Source: Pyropia yezoensis (taxonomy: Eukaryota; Rhodophyta; Bangiophyceae; Bangiales; Bangiaceae). Taken from it: 64,000 nucleotides of DNA. The DNA lies in assembly GCA_009829735.1 (NCBI GenBank), contig CM020618.1, forward strand, positions 7,318,627 to 7,382,626. The letters run 5' to 3'. How positions within the stretch are numbered: position 1 is the stretch's first letter; each line of letters opens with the position of its first letter. This document shows, piece by piece, positions 1-9,518 of this stretch. The position numbers were made by a program, and so were the translations under genes. The notes under the pieces were generated by a model, which searched no databases, was not told the DNA's origin, and worked only from the letters and a program-made list of their open reading frames with translations.

Positions 1-1110
1 ACCGCCTCGCCCTGCGAGGAGAGGGAAGCCATGGAGCAGCCCAAACGTGCGCCAGAATCGGAGGGGGCTGGGTGAGGGAAGGGGGGCGGGAAGGGGGGGA
101 GGAAGGGGGAGGAGGAGGGGCGACGCTTCACTTTCCGACATGCTTTCTATCTAGATAAATAGATAGCTATACATCGACTCGTGGACCCTTTCTTGGGTCC
201 GATTTTTGCAGCTCAACTTGTAGCGCTTGCAAAATGCCCCTTTCGGCGCGAAGAAGTCGCATTCGACTCCCTGCCTGACCTGTCTCCGTGAGACCCCAGT
301 GAAGTTTGAGAAGCCCTCAAGAACTGGACCCTGTATTTTTGGCTACAGCGTGGTCGAAGATGCTGGGAGGGGGAGGGGGGAGGGGGTGCTGGGAGGGGGG
401 GGGGGGGGGCCGGCGGCAGCCAATGGCGGGGTTGCTGGAAAGGGGAGGGGGGAGGGGGACCCTGATGAACGATGTCTTGTCGCTATGGGACAGTCCGTGA
501 GCTACTCTTTCCACTGCAGCTGTTTTTTCCTCAGCGGCGTCCGTAGTTTCGAAGATGCGTTTCAGTTAAGATGGACCTCGGCCACTTGCTCTATCAAATG
601 AAATAATAAAGACGTGCCCCTTGGAGGTGTCCTACGTACCGCGCGCTCTGTACGCCTTTAGCGACAAGTCCCCTGTATCTCTCTGGACGTCCCTCTTTTT
701 CTACGTAGCCGCGGTTACAGCCGCTGCTGCCGACTGTGAAGGGAAGCTCCACTCTCCCCTGCTGTGGGGGAGGTGGGGCATGTCGCTTCCCCGTGGGGTA
801 TCCTTGTCGCTAGGTATTCCGTAGCAGCGTGGCAGGCCGTAGCGCCTGTGAGCGTGGCCGCGCCGGCGGCGGTGCGTGGCGAGGTCCGCCAACGGGCGGG
901 GGCGGCTGCGGCGTCGGCGACCGCGCTGCGGCTGCGGCTGCGAGAGGTAGCGCGGTCCCGTCCGTTGGCTGCAGTGGCAGCTGCGAGTGGTCCTTCTTGC
1001 CATCTTCCGTGGCTGCACCTTCGGGTGCACGCCGCAGGCGGGACACCCTGGCCGACGCTGATCGCCCCGCCGCCTCCACCCTCCGGGCTGCTGCCGACGT
1101 CCGTGCTTAG
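1..1110. other. G-rich low-complexity region, no gene supported
   Basis: The stretch contains G-runs (about 60-120 and 360-460) and GC-rich sequence in which every frame is open by composition. None of the conceptual proteins looks like a family I know. The last few hundred bases may hold the 5' part of the Smr-domain gene that follows, but the frame cannot be fixed by eye. Confidence 0.5.
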
Positions 1111-1733
1111 GCGGGGACGCCGTCCTGGCCGACCCCCGCGGTCTGCGAGGTCCGTGAGGCCACCGCGGCCGCGGCCGTCGACGCGGTGTACCGGGTGGCA
1201 CGGACACCCGTAGCGGCTGTCGCCGCCGCGCGAGACGCTGCGGCCAAGGCACTGGGCTCCTCGACCCCCCTGCATGGGCAGCCGCGTGCGCCCCGCTCGC
1301 CGCCGCTGTCGGCGCTCTGATCGCCGCCCAAGCGACGGCCCCCGACACCGTCTACGCGAGGGAGAATGAGGGGCGCGGCGACACGGCAAGCGGCGGGCGT
1401 GCGGCCACGGCTGGGGGGTCGGAGCCGGCACTCGACTTCCACGGCCTTCACGCGAGCGATGCGGCGACGCAGGTGACAATGCTGCTCGCTCTCGCGCTCC
1501 GCTCTCGCACCGTGCCGTCACTGGTGGTCATCCCTAGGCGGGGCGTGCACAGCGAGGGCGGATCTGGCGTGCTGCAGGATGCGGCTCGCCGAGCGGTGGC
1601 GGCGGAGCTGGGGCTCACATCCGGGCCAGTGGTGGGGAACGCGGGGCGCGCCTGCGGCTGCGGATCAGGAGGGGCAGGGGGAGGGGGTCGGCTTGAGCCC
1701 CACCTCTGGCCGCGCGCGACCGCGGTTCGGTGA
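1111..1733 (+). pseudogene. Smr-domain protein, reading frame broken (pseudogene or sequence error)
   Basis: The frame from about 1263 to the stop at 1731-1733 encodes a C-terminal Smr-type domain. It has an LDFHGLH motif (codons at 1431-1451, the usual 'DLHG' signature), a following helix, then VIPRRGVHSEGGSGVL (the usual 'hxGxGxHSxxGxxxL' loop) and a closing helix. Smr domains are small nuclease or nucleic-acid-binding modules; in plants and fungi they often follow a DUF1771 helix. Just upstream, in another frame (about 1111-1262), an Ala-rich helical stretch with EVREATAAAAVDAVYRVART resembles DUF1771, but the two frames join only across the C-run near 1265-1270. That points to an indel there, either real or from sequencing. 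No start codon can be chosen safely. Domain call fairly confident; gene model uncertain. Confidence 0.5.
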
Positions 1734-2192
1734 CCCCTGGCCGACAACGCGCCGGCAGCCCCTGGCCAGCAGCCGACCGTCCGCGGTCGCCACGCCGGGG
1801 AGGCACCCCCGCCGCCGTTGTCAGCTACGCCCTCGCGCTTCTGTACAGGAGCCAAAAGTCGAAGCCCCCGCCATTGTGGAGAGCCCCACCCGGAATAGGG
1901 ACACTGCTACCAGTGCCTCCCGGGTACTGCTAAACTGGGCACGCGCCACCGACCAACACTGCAGTGGGCCGCTGCGCCGGGCAGGCAGGCACACGTCCGA
2001 CCTGCAGTGGCCCCACAACCGTAGTGGACTGTCCTGTACAACCCCCTCTGAAGAGTGCGTGAGGAGGGGGTGCGACAACCCACTCTGTACAGCACGTACT
2101 TGCGTACGTAGGACATCCATAGTCAATGAGGTATGTACAACCTATTGCCTGTTTCTTTTTTTGTTTGCAAGCGAACACGTAGCACCACCCCG

Positions 2193-4367
2193 TCATGGGC
2201 GTGACACAACCGTCCCCCGCAAACACGCGGTGCACCGCGCCCCAACCCGGCCAGCGTCTGCGTATAGCGCCGGGCACCAGCCACAGCGCCCCCCTCCCCC
2301 CCCCCCGAGCTTGCCCAACCCCGCCCAGTCGACCCGCCCCGGCGTGGGCACCCGCCCCACGTCCCCTCCCCCCGCCGCCCCACACTCGTCCAGCCGGCGA
2401 CGGAGGGCGGCCACCGCCGCCGCGGGCGGCCCGTCGGCGAGTAGCCGCCGGATGAGCGCGGCGGCCACCCCGTAATTGCCCACTGCAAAGTTGGACGCCG
2501 CACCCGCGCGGGCGGCCTTGCGCGCCAGCGGGGGGGACGCGCCCAGCGGCAGGGCGGCGAGGTGCTGCGCCAGCGCCGCCGCCTCGAGCGCCTTGGGGTG
2601 GGGGGGGGTCGCCGCCGCCGCCGCCACGGCGGGGGGGCGCGGGGGCGTCGGGCCCGCCGCCGCCACCGCCGCATCGTGGCGCGCCAGCAGCCGTACCCCC
2701 GTGGCGAGGTGCACCGCCGCGGCAGTGGTGGTGGCAACGCCGGGGGCGCTGGCAGGGAGGGCAGCCAGCCGGCGGAGGGAAGTTGTGATGGAGGTCATGG
2801 CGGCGGTCAGGTCGTTGGCGTTGATAGCGGCGTCAAACTCGGCGGCCGCCGCGGCGGCAGGGTCTGCCGGGGGGGGGGCGACGGCGGCGGGCACCACAGG
2901 CGCAACCACCGCAGGAGCCACGACACGTGCCGCCGTCGCGGCAGCGGGGGCAGGGGCGGGCAAGATGGCAGATGTGGCGGCGGGGGGAGGGGCGCCAGCC
3001 GCATCAGCCGTGGCCACCGCCGGCGTCCGCGTCGGTCCGGCCACGCGCGTGGCCGCTTCTCGCTTGGTGCTCGGGGGCGGCCGCACCGGCTGTGCAGGTG
3101 GAGCTTGTACTGCCACCGCCGCCGCCGGGGGTGGTGCGATCGCCAGCGCGCCACCCCCTCCAAGCTCTCCCGTGTCGGCGGCCGCACTCGCCCCCCCGCC
3201 CGTGGAAGAAGGTACCGTCGCCGCCGGCAACGCCCGGTGGCGGACGGGCGGCGCCACCCCCCCTCCCCGAATCGGGGCCTCTCCACGGAGGACGCCTGCC
3301 AGCCACGCCAGGTCGCCTGCCGCGGCCACCGCCAGGGGGGCAGCTCCGACTGAAGTATCCGCCCAAAGGGCTGGCGAGACGGTCAGGGTGGTGGTAGGAG
3401 TGCGCGGCGTCGGCGCCACCGCCGCCGCCGCTGCTGCATCTGACGCAACCGCCGCACGACCACTGGCGCTGGACCGCGGGCTGCCCCCCCTCTGCGAGGG
3501 GTCCCGCAGTGGGGCGGCCCCGCCGCCCCCGCCCGACCGAAGTGCCGCAAGTGTCTTCTTCTTCCCGCCATGGAGGAGGCCGCGCAGTCGGCCGCGGGCA
3601 GGGGTGCCCTTGGCGCCCACCCCAGGGCCGTCGGCCTCCCCCTCCCCGTCCATATTGTCCGAGCTGTCGCGGGTGTTCATTGAGTGCCGCCGCGCCGCCG
3701 TCGATGTAGTCACCGCTAGCTCCCCGCTGGGAGCGGCAGAGGCGCTCAGGGAGCCCGACGCGCGGAGCGACGCGACGCGCGCCAGCGCATGGCCGCTGCC
3801 GCCACCGCTGCCGCTGCTGCCACGGTCGCCGCCGCCGGGGAGGTGAAGCTTGCCGAGGACGCTGGCGCCGCGAGCGATGAGCGCGCCCCCACCCCCAACA
3901 CCCGAAGTGGTCCCCTCCTCCCCCTCTCCGTCTGACGGGGGCACGCCTGCCAGCTCATCCCCTTCGAGGCAGTCCTTGACGGCCGCCCACACCCGCCCAG
4001 TGGCGTCGCCGCCTCCCGACCCTTCGGCGGCCAGGCCCGGCGCGTCAATGGCCACCACTCGGGACAGTCGGCGCAGCGCGGCGTCAGCGTCTGTCGCGGC
4101 GTCTACATCCCCAGCGACAGAGGTGTAGAAGACGAGCACGCGGTACCGGGCAGCGACGACAGCGTACGTGATGGCAGGGGGGCCCGCCCAGGCGGCCGCC
4201 ACCTGCGCGGGCGTCGTGGCCACACCAGAAGCGCCCACATTGTCAACGTGCTGGGTGAAGGTGGCGATCGAGAGGAGCGTGGCGGGGGTGGCCAAGGGCG
4301 GGGACGCTGCCACCGCCACGCTCGTGCGGGTGCGAGCATCGTAGATGGCCGCGGCGGTGATGGGCAT
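2193..4367 (-). CDS. Protein with coatomer-alpha C-terminal-like region and C-terminal zinc-binding motif
   Basis: An uninterrupted 724-residue protein. The last about 215 residues follow the pattern of the coatomer alpha C-terminal (COPI_C) region: a helix around residue 505-540, a long helical stretch, then NFAVGNYGVAAALIRRLL, which mirrors the 'NFKTAxxFARRLL' helix of alpha-COP. A C-terminal CxxC-x13-CxxC pair follows (C695, C698, C712, C715) with CPALY between, like the 'CPxCxAxY' end of alpha-COP. Residues about 180-500 are Ala/Pro/Gly/Ser-rich and probably disordered. No WD40 propeller is visible, unlike true alpha-COP. The first about 150 residues alternate strand and helix in a way reminiscent of a longin fold (AITYAVVAARYRVLVFYTSV then a helix); this is tentative. 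A role in a coat complex (COPI or TSET-like) is inference. It is divergent from the next gene, sharing 4368-5162. Confidence 0.6.
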   Translation of the reverse strand: MPITAAAIYDARTRTSVAVAASPPLATPATLLSIATFTQHVDNVGASGVATTPAQVAAAWAGPPAITYAVVAARYRVLVFYTSVAGDVDAATDADAALRRLSRVVAIDAPGLAAEGSGGGDATGRVWAAVKDCLEGDELAGVPPSDGEGEEGTTSGVGGGGALIARGASVLGKLHLPGGGDRGSSGSGGGSGHALARVASLRASGSLSASAAPSGELAVTTSTAARRHSMNTRDSSDNMDGEGEADGPGVGAKGTPARGRLRGLLHGGKKKTLAALRSGGGGGAAPLRDPSQRGGSPRSSASGRAAVASDAAAAAAVAPTPRTPTTTLTVSPALWADTSVGAAPLAVAAAGDLAWLAGVLRGEAPIRGGGVAPPVRHRALPAATVPSSTGGGASAAADTGELGGGGALAIAPPPAAAVAVQAPPAQPVRPPPSTKREAATRVAGPTRTPAVATADAAGAPPPAATSAILPAPAPAAATAARVVAPAVVAPVVPAAVAPPPADPAAAAAAEFDAAINANDLTAAMTSITTSLRRLAALPASAPGVATTTAAAVHLATGVRLLARHDAAVAAAGPTPPRPPAVAAAAATPPHPKALEAAALAQHLAALPLGASPPLARKAARAGAASNFAVGNYGVAAALIRRLLADGPPAAAVAALRRRLDECGAAGGGDVGRVPTPGRVDWAGLGKLGGGGGGRCGWCPALYADAGRVGARCTACLRGTVVSRP

Positions 4368-5162
4368 GGTCTACGTGGGGGGGGGAGGGGGCGAGGGAGA
4401 GGCGAGAGGGCGGGAGGAAAGGGAGTTAGAACACAAGGGGTGCAATCCTCTGGGCAATGAGAAAGGGAGAGCGCGCTGAAGAGGGATAGGACAAAAGGGA
4501 GGGCGCGCCAGCCAAAATGACAGCGTCAGCGCGCCTGCGGGGTGGCAACAGGATGTCAAAGGCACGCTGCCGCGGGTCAGAGGACGAAGAAAGCCAACAA
4601 GGAGGAAGCTGCTTGTGGGAGCAGCCCCACCAGCCGCAGCCGCAGCCGATAACGCAACGGCGGCGGGCGTCTGTCGCGTCCATACAGCGCAGCATGAGGC
4701 AGACATAGAGGCTGGGCGGGCTGGCAGCTGCCATTGACTGCAGCTGCAGTCTACGCCCCTTCGTGTCTGAGAATGAGGTAGATAAATATAGCACGCTTAC
4801 TTAATTCAATAGTAATTATGCTGTTGAGTTTATGCTGTACTCCTCGATGGAAGCGTTCACGGTCACTCAGGTCCAAGATCTTGCTCACGGTGAACTCGAG
4901 ATTTTGCCATGTTGGCCAATGAGCTGCATGGCCCGCGTGCATGCTGGAATCTCGCAGTCGCACGAACCGTTGCTGTGCGGGTGGAGGTCTCCTTCACCAG
5001 CCACGACATCAACCACCGACGTTGCCACCCGCACGCGGCACGACGACCAGTTTCCATCCTTATCATCTACATACACTCGGTCGGTACAACTGTCGTTATT
5101 CTCGTCGTCTGTCTCCGTCATTTCCGCCACTCACCAGCGTCTGTTTTTGTGGACCAAGCGTC
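4368..5162. promoter_or_regulatory. Shared intergenic region between divergent genes
   Basis: The 795 bp between the divergent starts at 4367 (minus) and 5163 (plus) must hold both promoters. The stretch 4740-4850 is AT-richer than its surroundings and contains GATAAATATA near 4779. No TATA box is positioned convincingly for either gene. Called from position only. Confidence 0.35.
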
Positions 5163-6371
5163 ATGGCGTCCCCGTCCGCTCTCGCTTTTGCGGTCCCCCC
5201 CATCGGCCTGACCCCGGCGGTGCTGTCCGGTGCCTCGCGGCCGTTGCCGCTGTACACCCGCCCTGCTGTACGGCCGGTTTCCTCTTTGCTGCGGTCTCTT
5301 CGGCGGGCGGCGCCGCTGTGGCGGGGTGCCCCCCCGTCGCACACGACCATGGTAGCTGCGGGTGAGTCCTCGCCGGCGGCTGCGACCACTGCACCTACGC
5401 GTGGCCGGCTGTCGACCAATGTAGAGGGAAACCTGTACGTTCACGAGTCGTGTATTAATTGCGATGTGTGCAGGGCTATGGCGCCTGCCACCTTTGACGC
5501 TGCGCAAGGCCAGTCGCGGGTGCACACGCAGCCAACCGTCGGCACAGACGACCACACGGCCGCCTTGCGGGCGCTCATCTCGTGCCCGACGGGGAGTATC
5601 CGGATGGAAGACTCGGCGGCGGGGTCGGCTGCGGGGGGCGTGCGTGCTGCCTCCGCGACGCTGCCCGAAGAGCTGACCGCCGTCGGCGCGCCGGGCGTCT
5701 TTCGAAATGGCTACACGTCGCCGCATTCGTTTGGGGCCACCAGCTACACGGTGGTGGGGAGTCCCGCGGGGGGCGGGGGTGACGCTGCCGAACCCGCGTC
5801 GGTGAGCTACATGGTGGACAGCCCGCGCTTCTCGCCCGTCCTGGCCAAGAACCTGCGACGGCTGGTGGCGTCAACGGGCGCGCCGCCCCTGACCTACATG
5901 TTTTTGACCCACAAGGATGACGTGTCCGACCACGCGCGGTGGGCCGAAGCCCTGGGCGTACGCCGCGTCATCCACGAAACGGAGGTGACCGCCTCGCAGG
6001 GCACCGCCGCATGTGAGGAGATTCTGAGTGGGGAGGGCCCGTGGACGCTACCTGGGTGCGATATCAAGGTCATTTGGACACCGGGCCACACCCGCGGCTC
6101 CCTATGCTTCCTCGACTCTGCAAAGGGGGTGCTGTTTAGTGGCGACCACCTGGCGCTGGCCGCGACTACCGACGGGGGGCGCGCCCTGGGTGGCTTCCGC
6201 CGCTACACGGGCCACTCGTGGGAGGTGCAGATTGAGTCGGTGGCGGCATTGGCGTCGGAGCCGTGGACGCTCCTGCTGCCGGGCCATGGCCGGATGTGGG
6301 CGGCAGAGGGGGCGGCTGGACGGGTGAGGGGGGTGGCCGAGGCGGTGGAGCGAATGAAGGCGCAGCGCTGA
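5163..6371 (+). CDS. Plastid-type ferredoxin/metallo-beta-lactamase fold fusion protein
   Basis: A 402-residue protein from the ATG at 5163; upstream in-frame sequence is open but looks non-coding. Residues 1 to about 80 are rich in Ala, Pro, Ser and Arg with almost no acidic residues, as in a chloroplast transit peptide. A one-cluster ferredoxin module follows, with C97-x2-C100-x2-C103 and a distant C141 before PTGSI, expected to bind a 4Fe-4S cluster. Residues about 190-400 are a metallo-beta-lactamase fold: H250-KDDVSD-H257 in the place of HxHxDH, TPGHTRGS (H309), SGDHL (D328) and LPGHG (H375). Ferredoxin-MBL fusions of this kind occur in plastids and cyanobacteria; the substrate is not known to me. 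The altered first metal motif keeps two His and three Asp, so a metal centre is still plausible but not standard. Single uninterrupted exon. Confidence 0.85.
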   Translation: MASPSALAFAVPPIGLTPAVLSGASRPLPLYTRPAVRPVSSLLRSLRRAAPLWRGAPPSHTTMVAAGESSPAAATTAPTRGRLSTNVEGNLYVHESCINCDVCRAMAPATFDAAQGQSRVHTQPTVGTDDHTAALRALISCPTGSIRMEDSAAGSAAGGVRAASATLPEELTAVGAPGVFRNGYTSPHSFGATSYTVVGSPAGGGGDAAEPASVSYMVDSPRFSPVLAKNLRRLVASTGAPPLTYMFLTHKDDVSDHARWAEALGVRRVIHETEVTASQGTAACEEILSGEGPWTLPGCDIKVIWTPGHTRGSLCFLDSAKGVLFSGDHLALAATTDGGRALGGFRRYTGHSWEVQIESVAALASEPWTLLLPGHGRMWAAEGAAGRVRGVAEAVERMKAQR

Positions 6372-6896
6372 AGGGGGATGGGGTATTGGTCGGGGCGGGG
6401 CATTGGTTGACATGTATGTGCTCTGCTAACAGCAGGCGATGTCTTTCCCGGCCCCACTTTCCCTATTTACGACAAGCGCGGGCATTGCTTGTTGTTTTGC
6501 TCTATGTAGATAGCAGTACCTGTTTGTTGAGGTTTTTTGTTGTTGTTGAGGGGGCAATGCGTGCGCGCCGTTGCTCTTTCTGTGGACGCAAGCTGTTACA
6601 TGTTAGTCTCTTTTCCTCTTTGGTTGCCCCATCTTTCGCATGCCAAGTCAGTCGTAGGCTCATAAGAAAGGGAAATAACGTTTCAGGAGGAGCCGATGTA
6701 TTGCGCTCCTGATGGTGTGTTGACGTGTGCGAATTATGCACTTGTCCTACCGCGGTCGGTACCGGGCCCCAGATATGTACATTTATATCAATTTATCTGT
6801 TTGTTTTTCCTCCGGGCGTCTCTATATCTATTTTCTTCGTGCCGCAGGTTTTCTTTGCAAACCAATGGAAGTCCAAAAGACCGCACCACCATCGCC

Positions 6897-7010
6897 GCGT
6901 CACCGCGACCGCACCACCCGCGCAGCGTCACCGCAGTCGCACCGCCCGCGCAGCGTCACCGCAGTCGCACCGCCCGCGCAGCGTCACCGCAACCGCACCG
7001 CCTGCGTCAC
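6897..7010. repeat. 28-bp tandem repeat, about 4 copies
   Basis: Units of 28 bp, read as GCAGCGTCACCGCAGTCGCA followed by CCGCCCGC, occur about four times with few changes. The reading frame shifts between copies because 28 is not a multiple of three, so this is a minisatellite rather than a coding repeat. Confidence 0.8.
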
Positions 7011-7422
7011 CACCCCCTCGAATACGCCATCGAAACAATACCGCACCAGGACACCCACCCCCTCGGACGCTCCAACAGTGCAACAGAAGGTCCTCCCCCT
7101 CGGGTCCACCCCCCGGCTGGCCGTCAGGCCTCATGGCCCACCCTCCACCCCCCAGCCGGACGCCTCCCTCCTCCCCAAAACCTCATCATCCCCTGGCGGT
7201 CCCGCAGCCGCGCCCCCCCGACCGGCCTCTTGAGGGTCCCTGTCACATGTCCCTGGCCTGTCGCGCAGGAGGACGAGCTCACTCTCCTCTCTCCAATGGT
7301 GTCTTTTGTTTCTGGAGGAGACAGAGAGAACAGCCTCGCGGCTGACAAGGTGGTCAGTGATGGGGGCAGACAAGTAGGGGGCCCTCTTGCCCAACTGACC
7401 AAAGAAAGAGCTGCAACAGCGC

Positions 7423-7789
7423 GAATCACAACCCAATGGGAGCCCGAATCACAACCCAATGGGAGCCCGACTCACAACCCAGTGGGAGCCCGACTCACAA
7501 CCCAATGGGAGCCCGACTCACAACCCAATGAAAGCCCGACTCACTACCCAATGGGAGCCCGACTCACTACCCAATGGGCGCCCGACTCACTACCCAATGG
7601 GAGCCCGACTCACTACCCAATGGGAGCCCGACTCCCTACCCAATGGGAGCCCGACTCACTACCCAATGGGAGCCCGACTCACTACCCATTGTGAGCCCGA
7701 CTCACTACCCATTGTGAGCCCGACTCACTACCCATTGTGAGCCCGACTCACTACCCATTGTGAGCCCGACTCACTACCCATTGCGGGAA
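7423..7789. repeat. 23-bp tandem array, 16 copies, most with a CCAAT core
   Basis: The core ACCCAATGGG (or variant) recurs at exactly 23-bp intervals from 7431 to 7776, sixteen times, with AGCCCGACTCAC between cores. Copies 1, 2 and 4-11 carry CCAAT, copy 3 has CCAGT, and copies 12-16 have changed to CCCATTG(T/C)G. A linker change (CACAACCC to CACTACCC) also runs block-wise along the array, as expected from local expansion of variants. Open frames across it are a by-product of the repeat. CCAAT is the NF-Y binding pentamer, but no function is shown. Confidence 0.95.
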
Positions 7790-9518
7790 CCGCATTGGCT
7801 GGACAGCGCTATCAGCTGCTTGACAATCCAATCATATGGTCGTATGCCGGGCAGGAAGGAGCCGCAACCGATTGTCACTACTTCTTTTCAGAAGCTTGAG
7901 GTTTTCCACCGTCAGGAGCACTTTACCGGCAGATCTTGGCAGAACCACTGGTTTCCCCGGTGATGTGAAGAAAAGTAGAGGTGATTCCAGTCTATGGGGG
8001 CACATCGGCCTGGGAGTCGGTGCCAGCGGGGTAGCTGATTGGCTGGGAGCCCGTCTGAGAGAGTCAGTCTCGGTCCACCAGGACAGAACACAGAAATCAG
8101 CTAAAGTGCTTTTTCAAAGCATGGTCCCACCAGGTTGCGAGGTACGCCAGGTTGCAACCCGGGAAGAAAATTGACAAGGCGCAGGGACTGCGTGGGGGTG
8201 TGACTCGTGTGAGAAATTTATTTCACTCGGCCGGCAGGCAATCAGTCTCGTGCCGGGCTTCCTGTTCCCGACAGGCACTTATTTGATTTCCGGCTGCCCG
8301 GGGGACTGGTCTTTAGAATGATATTGCTAGAATTGCGTGGGGGCTCGACAACGTGTCCGGTCGTGATCGCAAACCAGCGTGCGAGAATGGGGAATGGGGA
8401 TGGGGTCACCCCATTCCCGACAAGAATGGGGCACGGATGCGGAATAGGAATGGGGACACCCCGAGCACGGGCGAAAATCCGGAGGAGTTACTTAAAGTGG
8501 GTTTTGTTGAATTCGATCCGGAATTATCGAGATGGATTCGTCCGCACCACACTCTATTTATGTCTTTCTAGATAGATATAGGTATGTGACCCCGGTCAAC
8601 ACTTGTAGATAAGGTGCGTTGCACAAGAAAGATACATGGAGGTTCTTCTCGGCTCGGGCTTGGGCAGGAGACCGGCCATGACGGGGTCCGCGGCCGCCAT
8701 GCTGACAGAAGGATCACAAAGCCCAACGAGAACTCATGAGGGCCGTGTGTCTCCCGGCCGGTGGGCCTCTCTCAGGGCCACCCTGGGTGGACCGGCGACT
8801 GTCGACCCTGAAATGGGGCCATCCTTTTCGCACGTTTTTGCCCGGCTCGGGGGTCGGTCCGGGCCCGTATGCTAACTGAGGCTTGGAAGAGGGGTGCTCG
8901 ATTTTGGGGAGGAGCCCGGGGAAGGCTGGAGGCCATTGTTTTGAGAACAATTTTCCATGTGCGGATCCCTGCTTCGGAGAACGCTGTTCTTGGGGGAAAT
9001 GTTTCATGTCATGGGCTTGTTTGATTGGTCCACAAAGAAGCTTGGTCCTCATGTGCCCCTTACCTGTTCAGGCATCTGTGGCAGGGCCTCCTCCGCCTCT
9101 TGATGAAGAAGCCCCCCCCCCCTCCCCCTCCTGGACCCCTCTCCTGGACGAGACGCCTTGCGGAGACCAAAATCCACTCACCCCACGCCCGCCGCGGCGG
9201 TCCCCAATTTCGGGACTTCGGCGGGGCACCTTCCGTGCACAGAGGGCGGCCGAGCAGGGAGCAGGGCCCAGAGGGATATTTATCCACACGCGCCAACGTG
9301 CGCAACCAGTGGGGGCGATGGAGACCGGGCCCCGCGCATCTGTGGCATGGGGGTGATGATGCGTCGTCTTAGAGGAGAGGCGGGCAGCAGGAAGGCCTTT
9401 GCTGCTTTTTTGTCCGTAAAGCAGACTGCGTCTCTCCCGAGACCCCCCAAAAAGCGCTCCAGCAACGCCCTGCTCCAGCTTTACCTCACATCCCCTCTTC
9501 CCACCCGCACCAAGCCAA
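7790..9518. other. Intergenic region, no gene supported
   Basis: Several short open frames exist on both strands, none with a recognisable motif or domain. The only clear structure is the short hairpin at 8390-8418. A C-run near 9110-9125 and purine/pyrimidine-biased sequence explain the remaining open frames. Confidence 0.5.
8390..8418. repeat. Short perfect inverted repeat (10-bp stem)
   Basis: GGGAATGGGG at 8390-8399 is the exact reverse complement of CCCCATTCCC at 8409-8418, with a 9-nt loop. Related GGAATGGGG words recur to about 8460. The G-runs could also form a quadruplex. Function unknown. Confidence 0.7.

Noticed and set aside
715-1521. Long minus-strand open frames opposite the Smr region
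   Set aside because: Arg/Pro/Gly-rich with no motif. They exist because the GC-rich plus-strand sequence lacks stops in the antisense frames.
7423-7789. Tandem array as a CRISPR
   Set aside because: Units are contiguous with no unique spacers; the host is eukaryotic.
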